A stretch of DNA of 64,000 bases from an uncultured Bacteroidales bacterium (GTDB lineage Bacteria > Bacteroidota > Bacteroidia > Bacteroidales > Paludibacteraceae): NCBI GenBank assembly GCA_900317745.1, contig ONHW01000013.1, positions 20,886 through 84,885 on the forward strand. Direction: 5' to 3'. Both the position numbers and the translations under genes were made by a program. The notes beneath the pieces are model-generated. The model was not told the DNA's origin. It ran no database searches and saw only the letters and a program-made list of their open reading frames with translations. Shown piece by piece: positions 31,870 through 40,481 of the stretch. How positions within the stretch are numbered: the stretch's first letter is position 1; every line of letters begins with the position of its first letter.

Positions 31870-33958
31870 CAGGCTTGAGGGATATACGGTTGCGTTCGCG
31901 GTCGATGCTGAGGACCTCAACCGTAAGGTGCTGATGCAACGCGAGCGTCTTGCCGCGGAGTTGCGAGACGTGAATCAAACCGTCCTTATGAATACCCATA
32001 TCCACAAACGCACCGAAATTGCTGATGTTCGTAACTATACCCGGCAGACTCATACCTTCCTGCAAGTCGTCGATTGAATGTACGGCTTCGGAGAAACGGA
32101 ACTCCTCAATCTGATTGCGCGGGTCGCGCGAGGGTTTATCCAGTTCGCGCCATATATCCTGCAAGGTGGGCAAACCTACCTCCTCGCTTACAAAATCTTC
32201 CAGCCGGACTTCCCTGCCTGACATTTTCGCCTGTTGCAGTCGTGCCGCCACGGCATATCGCTCGGGGTGCACGGCTGTGTTGTCGAGCGGGTTAGTGCCG
32301 CCGGCTATACGCAGGAAACCGGCACACTGCTCGAAAGTCTTCGCGCCCATCTTGGGCACATTGAGCAACGCACGCCGGTCGGGGAACGAGCCGTGCTCGG
32401 CGCGGTAGTTGACAATATTCTGCGCCACTACAGGTCCCACGCCGGAGATATACGTCAGCAGGTGCTTGCTGGCAGTATTGACATCCACACCTACATAGTT
32501 CACCACACTTTCTACCGTCTGGTCGAGGCTTCGCTTGAGTTCAGCCTGATCGACGTCGTGCTGGTACTGTCCGACACCAATGCTCTTCGGGTCGATCTTC
32601 ACCAGTTCAGCCAAGGGATCCATCAGCCGTCTGCCGATGCTCACCGCACCGCGGACGGTCACATCCTCGTTAGGAAACTCCTCACGCCCGATCTTCGATG
32701 CCGAATAGACCGAAGCACCGTTCTCGCTTACAACGAAAACGGGAATGGTTTCGTTGATTTGAAGATTTGAAGATTTCTGATTGGAAGATTGGAGTACTTC
32801 GCGGACAAACGCTTCGGTTTCGCGGCTGGCAGTGCCGTTGCCGATGGCAATAGCCTCTATACAATAATCGTGCAACGCCTTGAGCAGGATAGTTTCCGCC
32901 TCCGCACGTTTGTTAACCGGCGGGTGAGGACAGATAACCGAGTGATAGAGCAGGTCGCCCTGCGCAGACAGGCAAACGAGTTTGCAGCCCGTGCGGAAAC
33001 CCGGATCGAGTGCCAGCACACGTTTCTGCCCCAGCGGATTCTCCAGCAGCAGTTGGCGGAGGTTGGCGGCAAACACGCGTATAGCCTCGGCGTCCGCCTT
33101 CTGCTTGGAAGAGGCTGCGAACTCCGTTTCTATTGCCGGCTTGAGCAGACGTTTGTAACTGTCCTCCATCGCCTGCTCAACCTCGTAGGCTGCGTTGGAG
33201 TTGTTATGCAGCCAGAGGCGTGCCAGTTTGTCGAGTGCTTTTTCCTGATCGCAACTTATATCCACACGCACAAATCCTTCGGTCTCTGCACGGCGAATAG
33301 CCAGCAGGCGGTGTGAACTGATACGTTTGAGCGGTTCATCCACCGCAAAATATTCGCGGTAGTTAGCAGCCTCCTGTGCACGCTGAGCAGTGAGTTGCTT
33401 GATTTCCTTGGTGCGGATCATGGCTGTATATGCGAACTCGCGCCGCACGGCATTGCGTGAGCGTTCGTCCATACTGATCTGCTCGGCAATGATATCCCGT
33501 GCGCCCTGCAGGGTTTCGTCAGGTTTGCCGTAACGTTGTGCCTCACGGCGGCAATCGGTTCGCGGATCTTGCTTGAGCAGCAGGTCAGCCAAAGGTTGCA
33601 AGCCCGCCTCACGCGCCTTGTCGGCACGCGTCTTGCGGTGAGGTTTGTAGGGCAGATAGATATCCTCAAGTTCCACGCTATCCTCGCACTCATCGATACG
33701 CCGGCGCAGTTCGGGCGTGAGTTGCCCCTGCTCCTCAATAGTGGCGAGTACGGTCTGCTTGCGGCGTTCGAGTTCCTCGAGTTTGGTGTTCTCCGCCTCA
33801 ATGGCAGCAATCTGCAGTTCATCGAGCGAGCCAGTGCGCTCCTTGCGGTAGCGCGCGATAAACGGGATAGTGGCACCCTCGTGCAACAGACCGATAACGG
33901 CTTGCACCTGCTTCTCGCCCAAACCAAGGCGACGACTGATAACGGATGAGATATTCAT
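31859..33958 (-). CDS. tex: Tex-family S1 RNA-binding transcription accessory protein
   Basis: 699 aa from the ATG at 33958 (MNISSVISRRLGLGEKQV); the open frame beyond it crosses the promoter. Order: N-terminal HTH-like Tex domain with TIPFIARYRKERTGSLDE, YqgF/RNase H-like domain with VLALDPGFRTGCK and GNGTASRET, VVSENGASVYSAS, a helix-hairpin-helix region (ISGVGPVVAQNIVNYR, LLNVPKMGAKTFEQ), and a C-terminal S1 domain (GIVTNISNFGAFVDMGIHKDGLIHVS). Somewhat shorter than the common 720-780 aa. Tex aids transcription and RNA handling in bacteria. Between GNGTASRETEAFVREV and VVSENGAS there is a QSSNQKSSNLQINETI segment coded by an 8-nt-period repeat, in a position that varies among Tex proteins. 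Confidence 0.93.
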   Translation of the reverse strand: MNISSVISRRLGLGEKQVQAVIGLLHEGATIPFIARYRKERTGSLDELQIAAIEAENTKLEELERRKQTVLATIEEQGQLTPELRRRIDECEDSVELEDIYLPYKPHRKTRADKAREAGLQPLADLLLKQDPRTDCRREAQRYGKPDETLQGARDIIAEQISMDERSRNAVRREFAYTAMIRTKEIKQLTAQRAQEAANYREYFAVDEPLKRISSHRLLAIRRAETEGFVRVDISCDQEKALDKLARLWLHNNSNAAYEVEQAMEDSYKRLLKPAIETEFAASSKQKADAEAIRVFAANLRQLLLENPLGQKRVLALDPGFRTGCKLVCLSAQGDLLYHSVICPHPPVNKRAEAETILLKALHDYCIEAIAIGNGTASRETEAFVREVLQSSNQKSSNLQINETIPVFVVSENGASVYSASKIGREEFPNEDVTVRGAVSIGRRLMDPLAELVKIDPKSIGVGQYQHDVDQAELKRSLDQTVESVVNYVGVDVNTASKHLLTYISGVGPVVAQNIVNYRAEHGSFPDRRALLNVPKMGAKTFEQCAGFLRIAGGTNPLDNTAVHPERYAVAARLQQAKMSGREVRLEDFVSEEVGLPTLQDIWRELDKPSRDPRNQIEEFRFSEAVHSIDDLQEGMSLPGIVTNISNFGAFVDMGIHKDGLIHVSQLRGKTLALHQHLTVEVLSIDRERNRISLKPANS
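32756..32794. repeat. GATTTGAA-type array inside tex
   Basis: Five units of 7-8 nt (GATTTGAA, GATTTCT, GATTGGAA and similar) run in the tex coding sequence and encode the Ser/Asn/Lys-rich insert of Tex. Confidence 0.8.
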
Positions 33959-34008
33959 TATGACACTAAGATAAGAAAATTTAGAGACAAAGATAACTGT
34001 TTTCGATG

Positions 34009-34040
34009 CAAAGATACAAAAAAACAATAATAAAAACAAA
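34009..34040 (-). promoter_or_regulatory. Promoter of tex
   Basis: Minus strand: -33 TTTG (34040-34037), 20-nt spacer, -7 TATCTTTG (34016-34009). A second TATCTTTG lies at 33995-33988. Confidence 0.72.
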
Positions 34041-34075
34041 TAATTTGCAACAAATATAAAATATTTTACAAAATA

Positions 34076-34107
34076 TTTGCATATTTGGATATTTTTTCGT
34101 AACTTTG
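34076..34107 (+). promoter_or_regulatory. Promoter of the secreted protein at 34149
   Basis: -33 TTTG (34076-34079, within TTTGCAT), 20-nt spacer, -7 TAACTTTG (34100-34107). The predicted start near 34114 argues against translation from ATG 34116. Confidence 0.78.
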
Positions 34108-34148
34108 TGGCGAAAATGCAAAAGAGTAACAAAATCACTCCCACAAGT

Positions 34149-35057
34149 ATGCAAACGCGCATTTTTCAAATATGGCTACTGAGCCTTCTGTTGTTGCTTT
34201 GTCCGTTTGTTTCCGTACTGGCAGATGATCCCGAACCTAACAATTCGGACAATCCGTTGTTTCCTCCTGATCCCGGTGTGGTATATGTACCGCCTGTAGT
34301 GGTTATTATGGGTGACACGGTCAGTGCGTCCGATGATCCGACGAGTACGCCTACTGAGATTGACGTAACCGGTGACGGTTCGATTGTGTATAACACAGAG
34401 GAAAACGTGCTCTCCCTTACATCTGCAACGGTGGAGGTAGGTGACAGCATGATGGCAGCTATCAGTTATACGGGTTCGGACCCGCTGGTGATTGTGCTGT
34501 GCGACTCTTCAACGATCTTTGCGGATACCGTTATTGCATCGCAGGCGGATATCATCATTACAGGCGACGGAGTGCTGGTAGCCGAAGCAGTAGTACCGAT
34601 CATCGGTACACCACAAGCGTCCATCCTCTTTGATTCCGTAACAATGTACGTGCGCTCGCTAAAAGCGCCTGCGTCCGTGCGCAGGCGTATTCGCGGCATT
34701 AAACTTGTGGACGAGAACGGCGGTCCGGCTCTGTCAGGTTTTGCATCAGCGGACTTCAACAAGACCGCAGTAACCCCGCCGGAAGCCACGTATGGCGAAG
34801 TGGACGTGAGTGAATCACCGGGTGCACCGCCTGTTACGATCAATGCGCTGTATGTCACCAACCAGCAAGGCGAGCCTGAGGTGCTGACCGAGTTCCAGCT
34901 GACTGCCATAGCCGACCAGCATGACGCAGTGGAGACAGCGAACGTCCGCCGCGAGTTGGATACAACACAACCGATGTACAACCTGTTAGGATTACGCGTG
35001 GGCGCAGGATACCGAGGCATTGTTGTACAGCAGGGAGGGAAGTACGTGATTCTATAG
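34149..35057 (+). CDS. Secreted protein of unknown function, beta-helix-like, with sorting tail
   Basis: 302 aa from the ATG at 34149. The ATG at 34116 would leave almost no leader after the predicted promoter. Signal peptide MQTRIFQIWLLSLLLLLC...VLA. A Pro/Asp-rich stretch leads to a beta-rich region (about 60-190) with repeated short strands (GDGSIVYNTEENVLSLTSATV, ADIIITGDGVLVAEA, ASILFDSVTMYV) that suggests a small beta-helix or carbohydrate-binding fold. The C-terminus (PMYNLLGLRVGAGYRGIVVQ, then GGKYVIL) resembles the usual Bacteroidales YxLxGxxV...KGIVI-GGK tail of exported proteins, different from the KVLRDG tail found elsewhere here. I do not recognise a specific family. Confidence 0.7.
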   Translation: MQTRIFQIWLLSLLLLLCPFVSVLADDPEPNNSDNPLFPPDPGVVYVPPVVVIMGDTVSASDDPTSTPTEIDVTGDGSIVYNTEENVLSLTSATVEVGDSMMAAISYTGSDPLVIVLCDSSTIFADTVIASQADIIITGDGVLVAEAVVPIIGTPQASILFDSVTMYVRSLKAPASVRRRIRGIKLVDENGGPALSGFASADFNKTAVTPPEATYGEVDVSESPGAPPVTINALYVTNQQGEPEVLTEFQLTAIADQHDAVETANVRRELDTTQPMYNLLGLRVGAGYRGIVVQQGGKYVIL

Positions 35058-35119
35058 TTGAGAGTTGAGTGTTGAGTGTTGAGTGTTGAGAGTTGAGGAC
35101 TGAGGGTTGAGGACTGAAA
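35057..35119. repeat. Nine-unit GTTGAGN array
   Basis: Nine 7-nt units in strict register (GTTGAGN, with ACTGAGG/ACTGAAA variants) begin at the last base of the upstream stop codon and end 25 bp before the next start. Confidence 0.9.
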
Positions 35120-35144
35120 TACAAACAATTAAACGCCATAGTTT

Positions 35145-37145
35145 ATGAAAAAGATTTTTACACTAACCGCTATTTGCGCGCTGCTGTTCAGCGCAAGTGT
35201 TACGGCTCAGGATTTCCCGAGTGATCCCGGTACACTGATGGTTGACCTGGAACTTATTGCCGCCGACTTCTCGTCGGGCGACACGATTGCCAATCAAGCA
35301 CCGGAAGGTTCAGGTGCGTATGCTTCCGGCACGACACTCACCATCACCGCCAAGACCATTCAAGGCTACACATTCGAGAAGTGGAGTGACGAAGTAACTG
35401 ACGCAAGCCGTCAGATTACACTGACCGAGTCAATGTCGCTGACGGCATTGTACACGCACAACTCGTACTCTATCCTATTCAAGAACGACAATGGCGAGAC
35501 TCTAAGCGAAGGCAACTACTTCTACGGAGACGAAGTTACTGTACCTGATACACCGGTGAAAGATGCAACGGACGAATTCACGTACACCTTTATCGGATGG
35601 AATCCGCAGGTAGGTCCTGTTACCGGTCCGCAGACATATATTGCAGTGTGGGATACCACTACGAACCGTTACCCCGTAACGTTCTTCGATTGGGACGGTG
35701 AGACTGTCCTGTACGCTGATACTCTGGCGTACGGCACAATGCCGCAGTACAAAGGCGAGACACCTACTCGCGAGACAACCGAGGGCACTGTATATACATG
35801 GAGCGGTTGGGATCCCGAGCTTCACGCTGTAACCAAGGGCGAGAACAACTATACAGCCACCTACACTGACAAGTTGCTGGATTTTCAGGTAACGATTGTA
35901 TATGACAAGGATACAACCAAACAAACTATTTCCTGGGGCGAAGAGATTGAGTTGAACGCTCAGGACAACACAGACAGACACTTCGTTCAGTGGCAAGACG
36001 GATTGGTAGAGAACCCGCGTAACGTAACAATCATCAGCGATACGACGTTCGTTGCCGAGTATGCCGATTCGTACGTCAACGTTGCCGTAGCAGCCAACCA
36101 GTGGACATTCTTCTGCCTGCCGCAGCTCATGATGGCAGACGGCTGGAACGAAGATATGCTCGTAACAAGCGACCTGGCAGGTGTTGCATGGGGTACATAC
36201 AACGGCGCTGTTCGTGCCGAGGCCCGTTCGGGTTGGGAGACACCCGAGATGTTCAATGCATTGCAGGGATATATCATTTACAGCACCAAGGCCGGTAACC
36301 TGCGTCTGAACGTCTATGCCGAGAACCTGATGAAGGAGGCGATTACCGTTTCGCTGGAAACCTACGAAGCCGAGCACGCTCAGAACGCCAACTGGAACTT
36401 TATCGGTAACCCGTACAACACTGAACTGTCCGCAGCAGCCATTACGGCTCAAGGTCTGACCGATGCATCGGCAACGATCTGGAACGGAACAGGTTATACC
36501 AACGAGTTGCTGAGCAGCCAGAATCTGACATTCCAACCACTGCAGGCATTCTTTATCCAGACTGACGGCGAGGGCTCCTTGTCGTTCAGCGGCGCCCAAT
36601 CACCTGCTCCGGCACGTACTGCACAGGTTGAGGAGAACAGCCGCATTGATATCGAGGCAACCGCCGGAGGCTACACCGACAAGACCCGTGTAATCTTCCG
36701 CAGCAACTCGAGCTTGAAGTACGAGGCAGGTCGTGATGCATCGAAGTTCATGACAGCAACTGCTCCTGTACAGATGTACTTCCTGGATGTAGATAACGTA
36801 CAATGCGCACAGATGGTTCGTCCGGCAGGCGAGGATGCAATGCGTCTGGGTTACATGATTCGCACGGCAGGTGAGATGGAGATCAATATGCCTGTATATG
36901 CCGAGGATTATGAGTTGTATGACGCTTTGACCGACCGCAGCTACAACCTGAGCGAGACAGTAAGCATCTACTCGGAGGCAGGCACGTACAACAACCGTCT
37001 GTCATTGCGTCCGATCAAGCGCGTGCCGACCGCTGTTGACAACGCTGTAGCCGGCAGCACGACCACCAAGCTCATGCTGAACGGTCAGTTGTACATCGTA
37101 CGCGACGGTAAGATGTTCACCGTACAAGGTACACAAGCCAAGTAA
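35145..37145 (+). CDS. Secreted InlB-B-repeat-like surface protein with tail
   Basis: 666 aa. Signal peptide MKKIFTLTAICALLFSASVTAQ. Residues about 30-310 hold four or five repeats of the InlB B-repeat/Flg_new type (GYTFEKWSDEV, YSILFKNDNGETL...FIGWNPQVGPV, YPVTFFDWDGETVL...WSGWDPEL, HFVQWQDGLVENPRNV). Residues 315-640 form a beta-rich region with WTFFCLPQLM and NFIGNPYNTEL, seen in many Bacteroidales exported proteins. The tail LMLNGQLYIVRDGKMFTVQG closes the protein. It is probably a surface-displayed structural or adhesive protein. It lies behind the secreted protein at 34149, separated by a heptad array, and ends 23 bp before a strong terminator. Confidence 0.78.
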   Translation: MKKIFTLTAICALLFSASVTAQDFPSDPGTLMVDLELIAADFSSGDTIANQAPEGSGAYASGTTLTITAKTIQGYTFEKWSDEVTDASRQITLTESMSLTALYTHNSYSILFKNDNGETLSEGNYFYGDEVTVPDTPVKDATDEFTYTFIGWNPQVGPVTGPQTYIAVWDTTTNRYPVTFFDWDGETVLYADTLAYGTMPQYKGETPTRETTEGTVYTWSGWDPELHAVTKGENNYTATYTDKLLDFQVTIVYDKDTTKQTISWGEEIELNAQDNTDRHFVQWQDGLVENPRNVTIISDTTFVAEYADSYVNVAVAANQWTFFCLPQLMMADGWNEDMLVTSDLAGVAWGTYNGAVRAEARSGWETPEMFNALQGYIIYSTKAGNLRLNVYAENLMKEAITVSLETYEAEHAQNANWNFIGNPYNTELSAAAITAQGLTDASATIWNGTGYTNELLSSQNLTFQPLQAFFIQTDGEGSLSFSGAQSPAPARTAQVEENSRIDIEATAGGYTDKTRVIFRSNSSLKYEAGRDASKFMTATAPVQMYFLDVDNVQCAQMVRPAGEDAMRLGYMIRTAGEMEINMPVYAEDYELYDALTDRSYNLSETVSIYSEAGTYNNRLSLRPIKRVPTAVDNAVAGSTTTKLMLNGQLYIVRDGKMFTVQGTQAK

Positions 37146-37168
37146 GATATACGAGGCGACAAAAATGC

Positions 37169-37200
37169 GCGCTGCCCCGAATACGGGCAGCGCTTTTTTT
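37169..37200 (+). terminator. Rho-independent terminator after the InlB-repeat protein
   Basis: Perfect 9-bp stem GCGCTGCCC/GGGCAGCGC with a 7-nt loop, followed directly by seven T residues. Confidence 0.92.
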
Positions 37201-37206
37201 ATAAGC

Positions 37207-37240
37207 CTCCCCCCTACCCCTCCCTAAAGGGAAGGGAGAT
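37207..37240. repeat. C/G-rich palindromic element
   Basis: CCCTCCCT is followed by AAAGGGAAGGGAG, a short inverted repeat. A related element (CCCCTTCT/AGAAGGGG) lies at 42192-42218. Both end in GAGATTG. Confidence 0.5.
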
Positions 37241-37256
37241 TGATAGAGTGAGAGAA

Positions 37257-37345
37257 AAATGACAAAAGACAAAAGACAATAGATAATAGACAAAAGACAA
37301 AAGAAGAAAAAAGAAAGAGGATAGAGGATAGACAGATAGATAAAA
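37257..37345. repeat. GACAAAA heptad array and decayed continuation
   Basis: Six clear 7-nt units (GACAAAA, GACAATA, GATAATA) starting near 37261 pass into an A/G-rich tract with GATAGAG-like units. It lies between two convergent terminators. Confidence 0.8.
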
Positions 37346-37349
37346 ACAG

Positions 37350-37375
37350 TCAACCCCGCTGTTGGGCGGGGTTGA
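37350..37375 (-). terminator. Terminator of the ribosomal-protein operon
   Basis: Perfect 10-bp stem TCAACCCCGC/GCGGGGTTGA with a 6-nt loop. On the minus strand it is followed by ACTGTTTTTA. Confidence 0.8.
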
Positions 37376-37403
37376 TTGTTACGCGTGCGTACGCGAGCCT
37401 TAA

Positions 37404-37556
37404 TTATTTGAAGTACTCTTGTACTTTCTCGTTTTCTACGATTTCCTCCTGGAAGATGTAAGCACCGGTTTTGGGGCTTTTAACCATCTTAATGCACTTC
37501 GTGTGGTTACGTCCGGCGTTGCCGGTGTGAAGTGTTGCAACCGCTTTCTTTGCCAT
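37404..37556 (-). CDS. DUF4295 protein, probable Bacteroidota ribosomal protein
   Basis: 50 aa, basic: MAKKAVATLHTGNAGRNHTK at the start, then IKMVKSPKTGAYIFQEEIV and an acidic-aromatic end. The KMVKSPKTGAY segment is typical of DUF4295, a short family found in Bacteroidota next to rpmB and rpmG. I recall a Flavobacterium ribosome study that named a new protein bL38 and believe it is this family, but I am not certain. It follows rpmG by 35 bp and is the last gene of a three-gene ribosomal operon. Confidence 0.88.
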   Translation of the reverse strand: MAKKAVATLHTGNAGRNHTKCIKMVKSPKTGAYIFQEEIVENEKVQEYFK

Positions 37557-37591
37557 TGTTTAATCTCCTTTAAGTTTAGCACCAACACGGA

Positions 37592-37780
37592 TTACTTAAT
37601 CTCCTTGTGGATAGTGTAACGTTTCAGATACGGGTTATACTTCTTCAGCTCGAGGCGATCAGGAGTATTCTTACGGTTCTTGGTTGTGATGTAACGGCTC
37701 ATGCCGGGAACACCGCTGTTTTTCTGCTCGGTGCACTCAAGAATAACTTGCACGCGGGCTTCTTTGTTTTTCTTTGCCAT
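37592..37780 (-). CDS. rpmG: 50S ribosomal protein L33
   Basis: 62 aa with the L33 signature ([53 protein letters not shown]). It is a component of the large ribosomal subunit near the E site. The single Cys in ECTE shows that it lacks the paired Zn-binding cysteines of the C+ form. It lies between rpmB (18 bp upstream) and the DUF4295 gene, the standard Bacteroidota order. Confidence 0.97.
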   Translation of the reverse strand: MAKKNKEARVQVILECTEQKNSGVPGMSRYITTKNRKNTPDRLELKKYNPYLKRYTIHKEIK

Positions 37781-37798
37781 AACTGTAATCCTCCTAAT

Positions 37799-38038
37799 TT
37801 ACTCGTAAAGGTAACCCTTTTCGGCAGCTTGCTTAAGCGCTGCATCCAAACCGATTTTGTTAATAGTACGCAGACCAGCTGCACTCACGTTCAGCTGAAT
37901 CCAGCAATCTTGTTCTACCCAGTAGAACTTTCTGTGGAAGAGGTTCACATCGAAAGTGCGCTTAGTATGGCGCTTCGAGTGAGACACATTGCATCCACCC
38001 ATGGCTTTCTTGCCGGTAATTTGACAAATCTTAGACAT
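37799..38038 (-). CDS. rpmB: 50S ribosomal protein L28
   Basis: 79 aa from the ATG at 38038 ([21 protein letters not shown]); the open frame upstream lies in the leader and promoter. L28 markers: [54 protein letters not shown]. It belongs to the large ribosomal subunit. It is the first gene of the operon rpmB-rpmG-DUF4295, with a clear promoter and a leader of about 100 nt that could hold autoregulatory structure. Confidence 0.97.
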   Translation of the reverse strand: MSKICQITGKKAMGGCNVSHSKRHTKRTFDVNLFHRKFYWVEQDCWIQLNVSAAGLRTINKIGLDAALKQAAEKGYLYE

Positions 38039-38145
38039 TTTATTATAAATTTTATATTTTTCCGTAGCCAAGCGTCCCGCATCTGGCGAGAGGCTAAAAT
38101 CCCTAAAAATCAACTCATAAGCGCGTAATGCGCGAAAAAATCGTA

Positions 38146-38177
38146 CAAAGATACAAAAAAAAATTGATTCTTGCAAA
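38146..38177 (-). promoter_or_regulatory. Promoter of rpmB operon
   Basis: Minus strand: -33 TTTG (38177-38174, within ATTTGCAAG), 20-nt spacer, -7 TATCTTTG (38153-38146). Confidence 0.8.
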
Positions 38178-38254
38178 TATTTTCGCACTTTTTTTTAAAA
38201 AAAGTTCTTTTTCTGTAATAAGTGCTTTGCAATTGTTAAAATATGGGATAATTT

Positions 38255-38286
38255 CTTGCAAATTGCAAAAATTTTTCGTAACTTTG
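38255..38286 (+). promoter_or_regulatory. Promoter of the yidC operon
   Basis: -33 CTTG (38255-38258, within TTGCAAAT), 20-nt spacer, -7 TAACTTTG (38279-38286). The leader to yidC is about 195 nt and holds the 11-nt-period array. Confidence 0.78.
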
Positions 38287-38351
38287 TACGTTTTTGCGTG
38301 ATTTGCACGTCAGGCGGTTAGAAGAAAGAGGTGTTTACTCACGAAAACGGC

Positions 38352-38408
38352 TCGATAAACCCTCGACAATCCCTCGATAAAACCCCGATGGAACGGAACG
38401 TTTTTTGT
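38352..38408. repeat. 11-nt-period repeat array with conserved block (copy 2)
   Basis: Three 11-nt units starting TCGAY (38352, 38363, 38374) are followed by CCGATGGAACGGAACG (38385-38400) and then TTTTTTG. It lies in the yidC leader, same orientation as the other two copies. Confidence 0.85.
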
Positions 38409-38488
38409 AGAAGACGAACATATACGATTTTACAGGACACAAGCAAATACGCGTTTTAATAGAACACAAACGAATATACACAGAAAGA

Positions 38489-40411
38489 ATGGATAAGAAT
38501 ACTTGGATTGGATTTTTGCTGATAGCAGCAATAATAGTCGGTTTCTCGATGTTGAACCGTCCGTCGAAAGAAGAGATGGCAGAGCGCCAGCGGATCAATG
38601 ACAGCATTGCGCTGGTTCGCCAGATGGAGTGGGAAGCCCAACAATTGTCGCAGCAGATCAGCGCTGAAGCTGCAGCGGCAAGCAGCGAGCAACAGGAAGG
38701 CAACGGTCAGTTGTCGGAGGAGGAATTGAACGACCGTCTGCAGGCTACGTACGGAGATTTTGCTGTATCGGCACGCGGTACAGAAGATTTTGTAACATTA
38801 GAGAACGAGCGTGTACGCCTGACGTTCACCACTCGCGGCGGACGTCTGTACCGTGCGGAGTTGAAGGAGTACAAAGCCTACGGCGACACAATCAATGACC
38901 TGCACCTGTTCACAGGCGAGGAGTCGAACCTGGCGTTTACGCTGATCACGGCGAACAACCGCATCATATCGACACAGAACCTGTATTTTGAGCCTATAAA
39001 GAAAGACTCGGTGCTGACCATGCGTCTGAAGAGCACGAACGAAGAGGCGTATCTGGACTTCACGTACACGCTGCCCGCGAACGAGTACATGTTCGGGTTT
39101 GATATCGTACCGCACCACATGGAGCAGGTGCTGGCACAGAACGTGAGCACGATAGAGATGCAGTGGCGTCAGTTGGTTCCGCAACAGGAGAAAGGTCGTA
39201 AGTTTGAGGAGCGCTATGCGCAAATGCAGTACATGGACATGAGCGGCGATATAAGCGACCTGTCGGAGCAAAAGAGTGCGCGCAAGAAAGAAGCCGGTCG
39301 TCTGCGCTGGATAGCGTACAAAGACCAGTTCTTCTCGACTGTACTTATCAGCGAGGACGGATTCAGTTCGTCGGAGTTGGAGTCAGAGCCGCAGAACAAA
39401 TACTCGGGATATATCAAAGAGTACAACACGACCACGGCGTTGAACTTCGACCTGCGCGAGCCTATTCATCTGAGATACTACACCGGTCCGAACCACTATA
39501 ACACCCTGAAGGCATACGATGAGGGAGTGGAAAAGAGCGAGCGACTGAACCTGAAGTCTCTCGTGCCGCTGGGTTGGAAGATTGTGTCGTGGGTGAACGT
39601 GATTCTGGTTATACCGATGTTCGACCTGTTCACCTCGTGGGGCTTGCACATAGGCTTGATTATTCTGCTGATGACTATTGTTATCAAGCTGATTATCCTG
39701 CCGTTCGTATTCAAGAGCTATCAGTCCACCGCCAAGATGCGCGTACTGAAGCCACAGATTGACGAGATCAATGCTAAGTTCCCGCCGGAGAAGATGCAAG
39801 AGCGCCAGCAAGCAACAATGGCGTTGTACCAGAAAGCCGGAGTGAGTCCGATGAGCGGCTGCCTGCCAATGCTGCTGCAGATGCCTGTTGTGATGGCGAT
39901 GTTCTGGTTCTTCCCGACCGCTATTGAGTTGCGCGGCAAATCGTTCTTGTGGGCGGACGACCTGTCAACCTACGATTCGATTATCTCGTGGAGCACACCG
40001 ATATGGGGCATAGGCGACCACTTGTCGTTGTTCTGTATATTGTTTACGATAGTGAACGTGGTGTACACATATATCACAATGCAGACTCAGGCGAGCGGCA
40101 ATGATCCATCGCAGAAAATGATGAAATGGATGATGTACCTGATGCCGGTTATGTTCTTCTTCATTTTCAACGACTACGCAGCGGGATTGAGTTACTACTA
40201 CCTGCTGGCATTGTTCTTCTCGATCCTGCAAACGATGATCTTCCGTTGGACGACCGACGACAAGAAGATTCTTGCCGAGATGGAAGCCAACGCCAAGAAG
40301 AAAGCCAATGCGAAACCTCGTTCGGGTTTGGCTGAACGTCTGGCAAAGATGCAACAGGAGCAGTTGCGTCAGGCTCGTGAGAACGCCAAGGCACAAGCGA
40401 AGAAGAGATGA
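38489..40411 (+). CDS. yidC: Membrane protein insertase YidC
   Basis: 640 aa. N-terminal signal-anchor helix (MDKNTWIGFLLIAAIIVGFSM), a large periplasmic domain (about 30-360), and a C-terminal 60KD_IMP/YidC domain with five helices. Markers are WGLHIGLIILLMTIVIKLIILPF, MSGCLPMLLQMPVVMAMFWFFP, MMKWMMYLMPVMFFFIFNDYAAGLSYYYL and a basic tail of Lys/Arg. It inserts and folds inner-membrane proteins with or without Sec. It is the first gene of a plus-strand run (yidC, MBL, GT2, M23, DUF4494, trpS). Length is usual for Bacteroidota. Confidence 0.97.
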   Translation: MDKNTWIGFLLIAAIIVGFSMLNRPSKEEMAERQRINDSIALVRQMEWEAQQLSQQISAEAAAASSEQQEGNGQLSEEELNDRLQATYGDFAVSARGTEDFVTLENERVRLTFTTRGGRLYRAELKEYKAYGDTINDLHLFTGEESNLAFTLITANNRIISTQNLYFEPIKKDSVLTMRLKSTNEEAYLDFTYTLPANEYMFGFDIVPHHMEQVLAQNVSTIEMQWRQLVPQQEKGRKFEERYAQMQYMDMSGDISDLSEQKSARKKEAGRLRWIAYKDQFFSTVLISEDGFSSSELESEPQNKYSGYIKEYNTTTALNFDLREPIHLRYYTGPNHYNTLKAYDEGVEKSERLNLKSLVPLGWKIVSWVNVILVIPMFDLFTSWGLHIGLIILLMTIVIKLIILPFVFKSYQSTAKMRVLKPQIDEINAKFPPEKMQERQQATMALYQKAGVSPMSGCLPMLLQMPVVMAMFWFFPTAIELRGKSFLWADDLSTYDSIISWSTPIWGIGDHLSLFCILFTIVNVVYTYITMQTQASGNDPSQKMMKWMMYLMPVMFFFIFNDYAAGLSYYYLLALFFSILQTMIFRWTTDDKKILAEMEANAKKKANAKPRSGLAERLAKMQQEQLRQARENAKAQAKKR

Positions 40412-40413
40412 GG

Positions 40414-40476
40414 GTTGAGGGTTTAGTGTTGAGTGTTTAGAGTTGAGGGTTGAGTGTTGAGAGTTTAGTGATTAGA
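40414..40476. repeat. Nine-unit GTTKAGN array after yidC
   Basis: Nine 7-nt units in strict register (GTTGAGN/GTTTAGN, last GATTAGA) fill the gap between the yidC stop and the GTG start of the next gene. Confidence 0.9.
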
Positions 40477-40481
40477 GAAAA

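Noticed and set aside
35502-36599. 365-codon minus-strand frame opposite the InlB-repeat protein
   Set aside because: Cys/Val-rich shadow without start context, promoter or recognisable domain.
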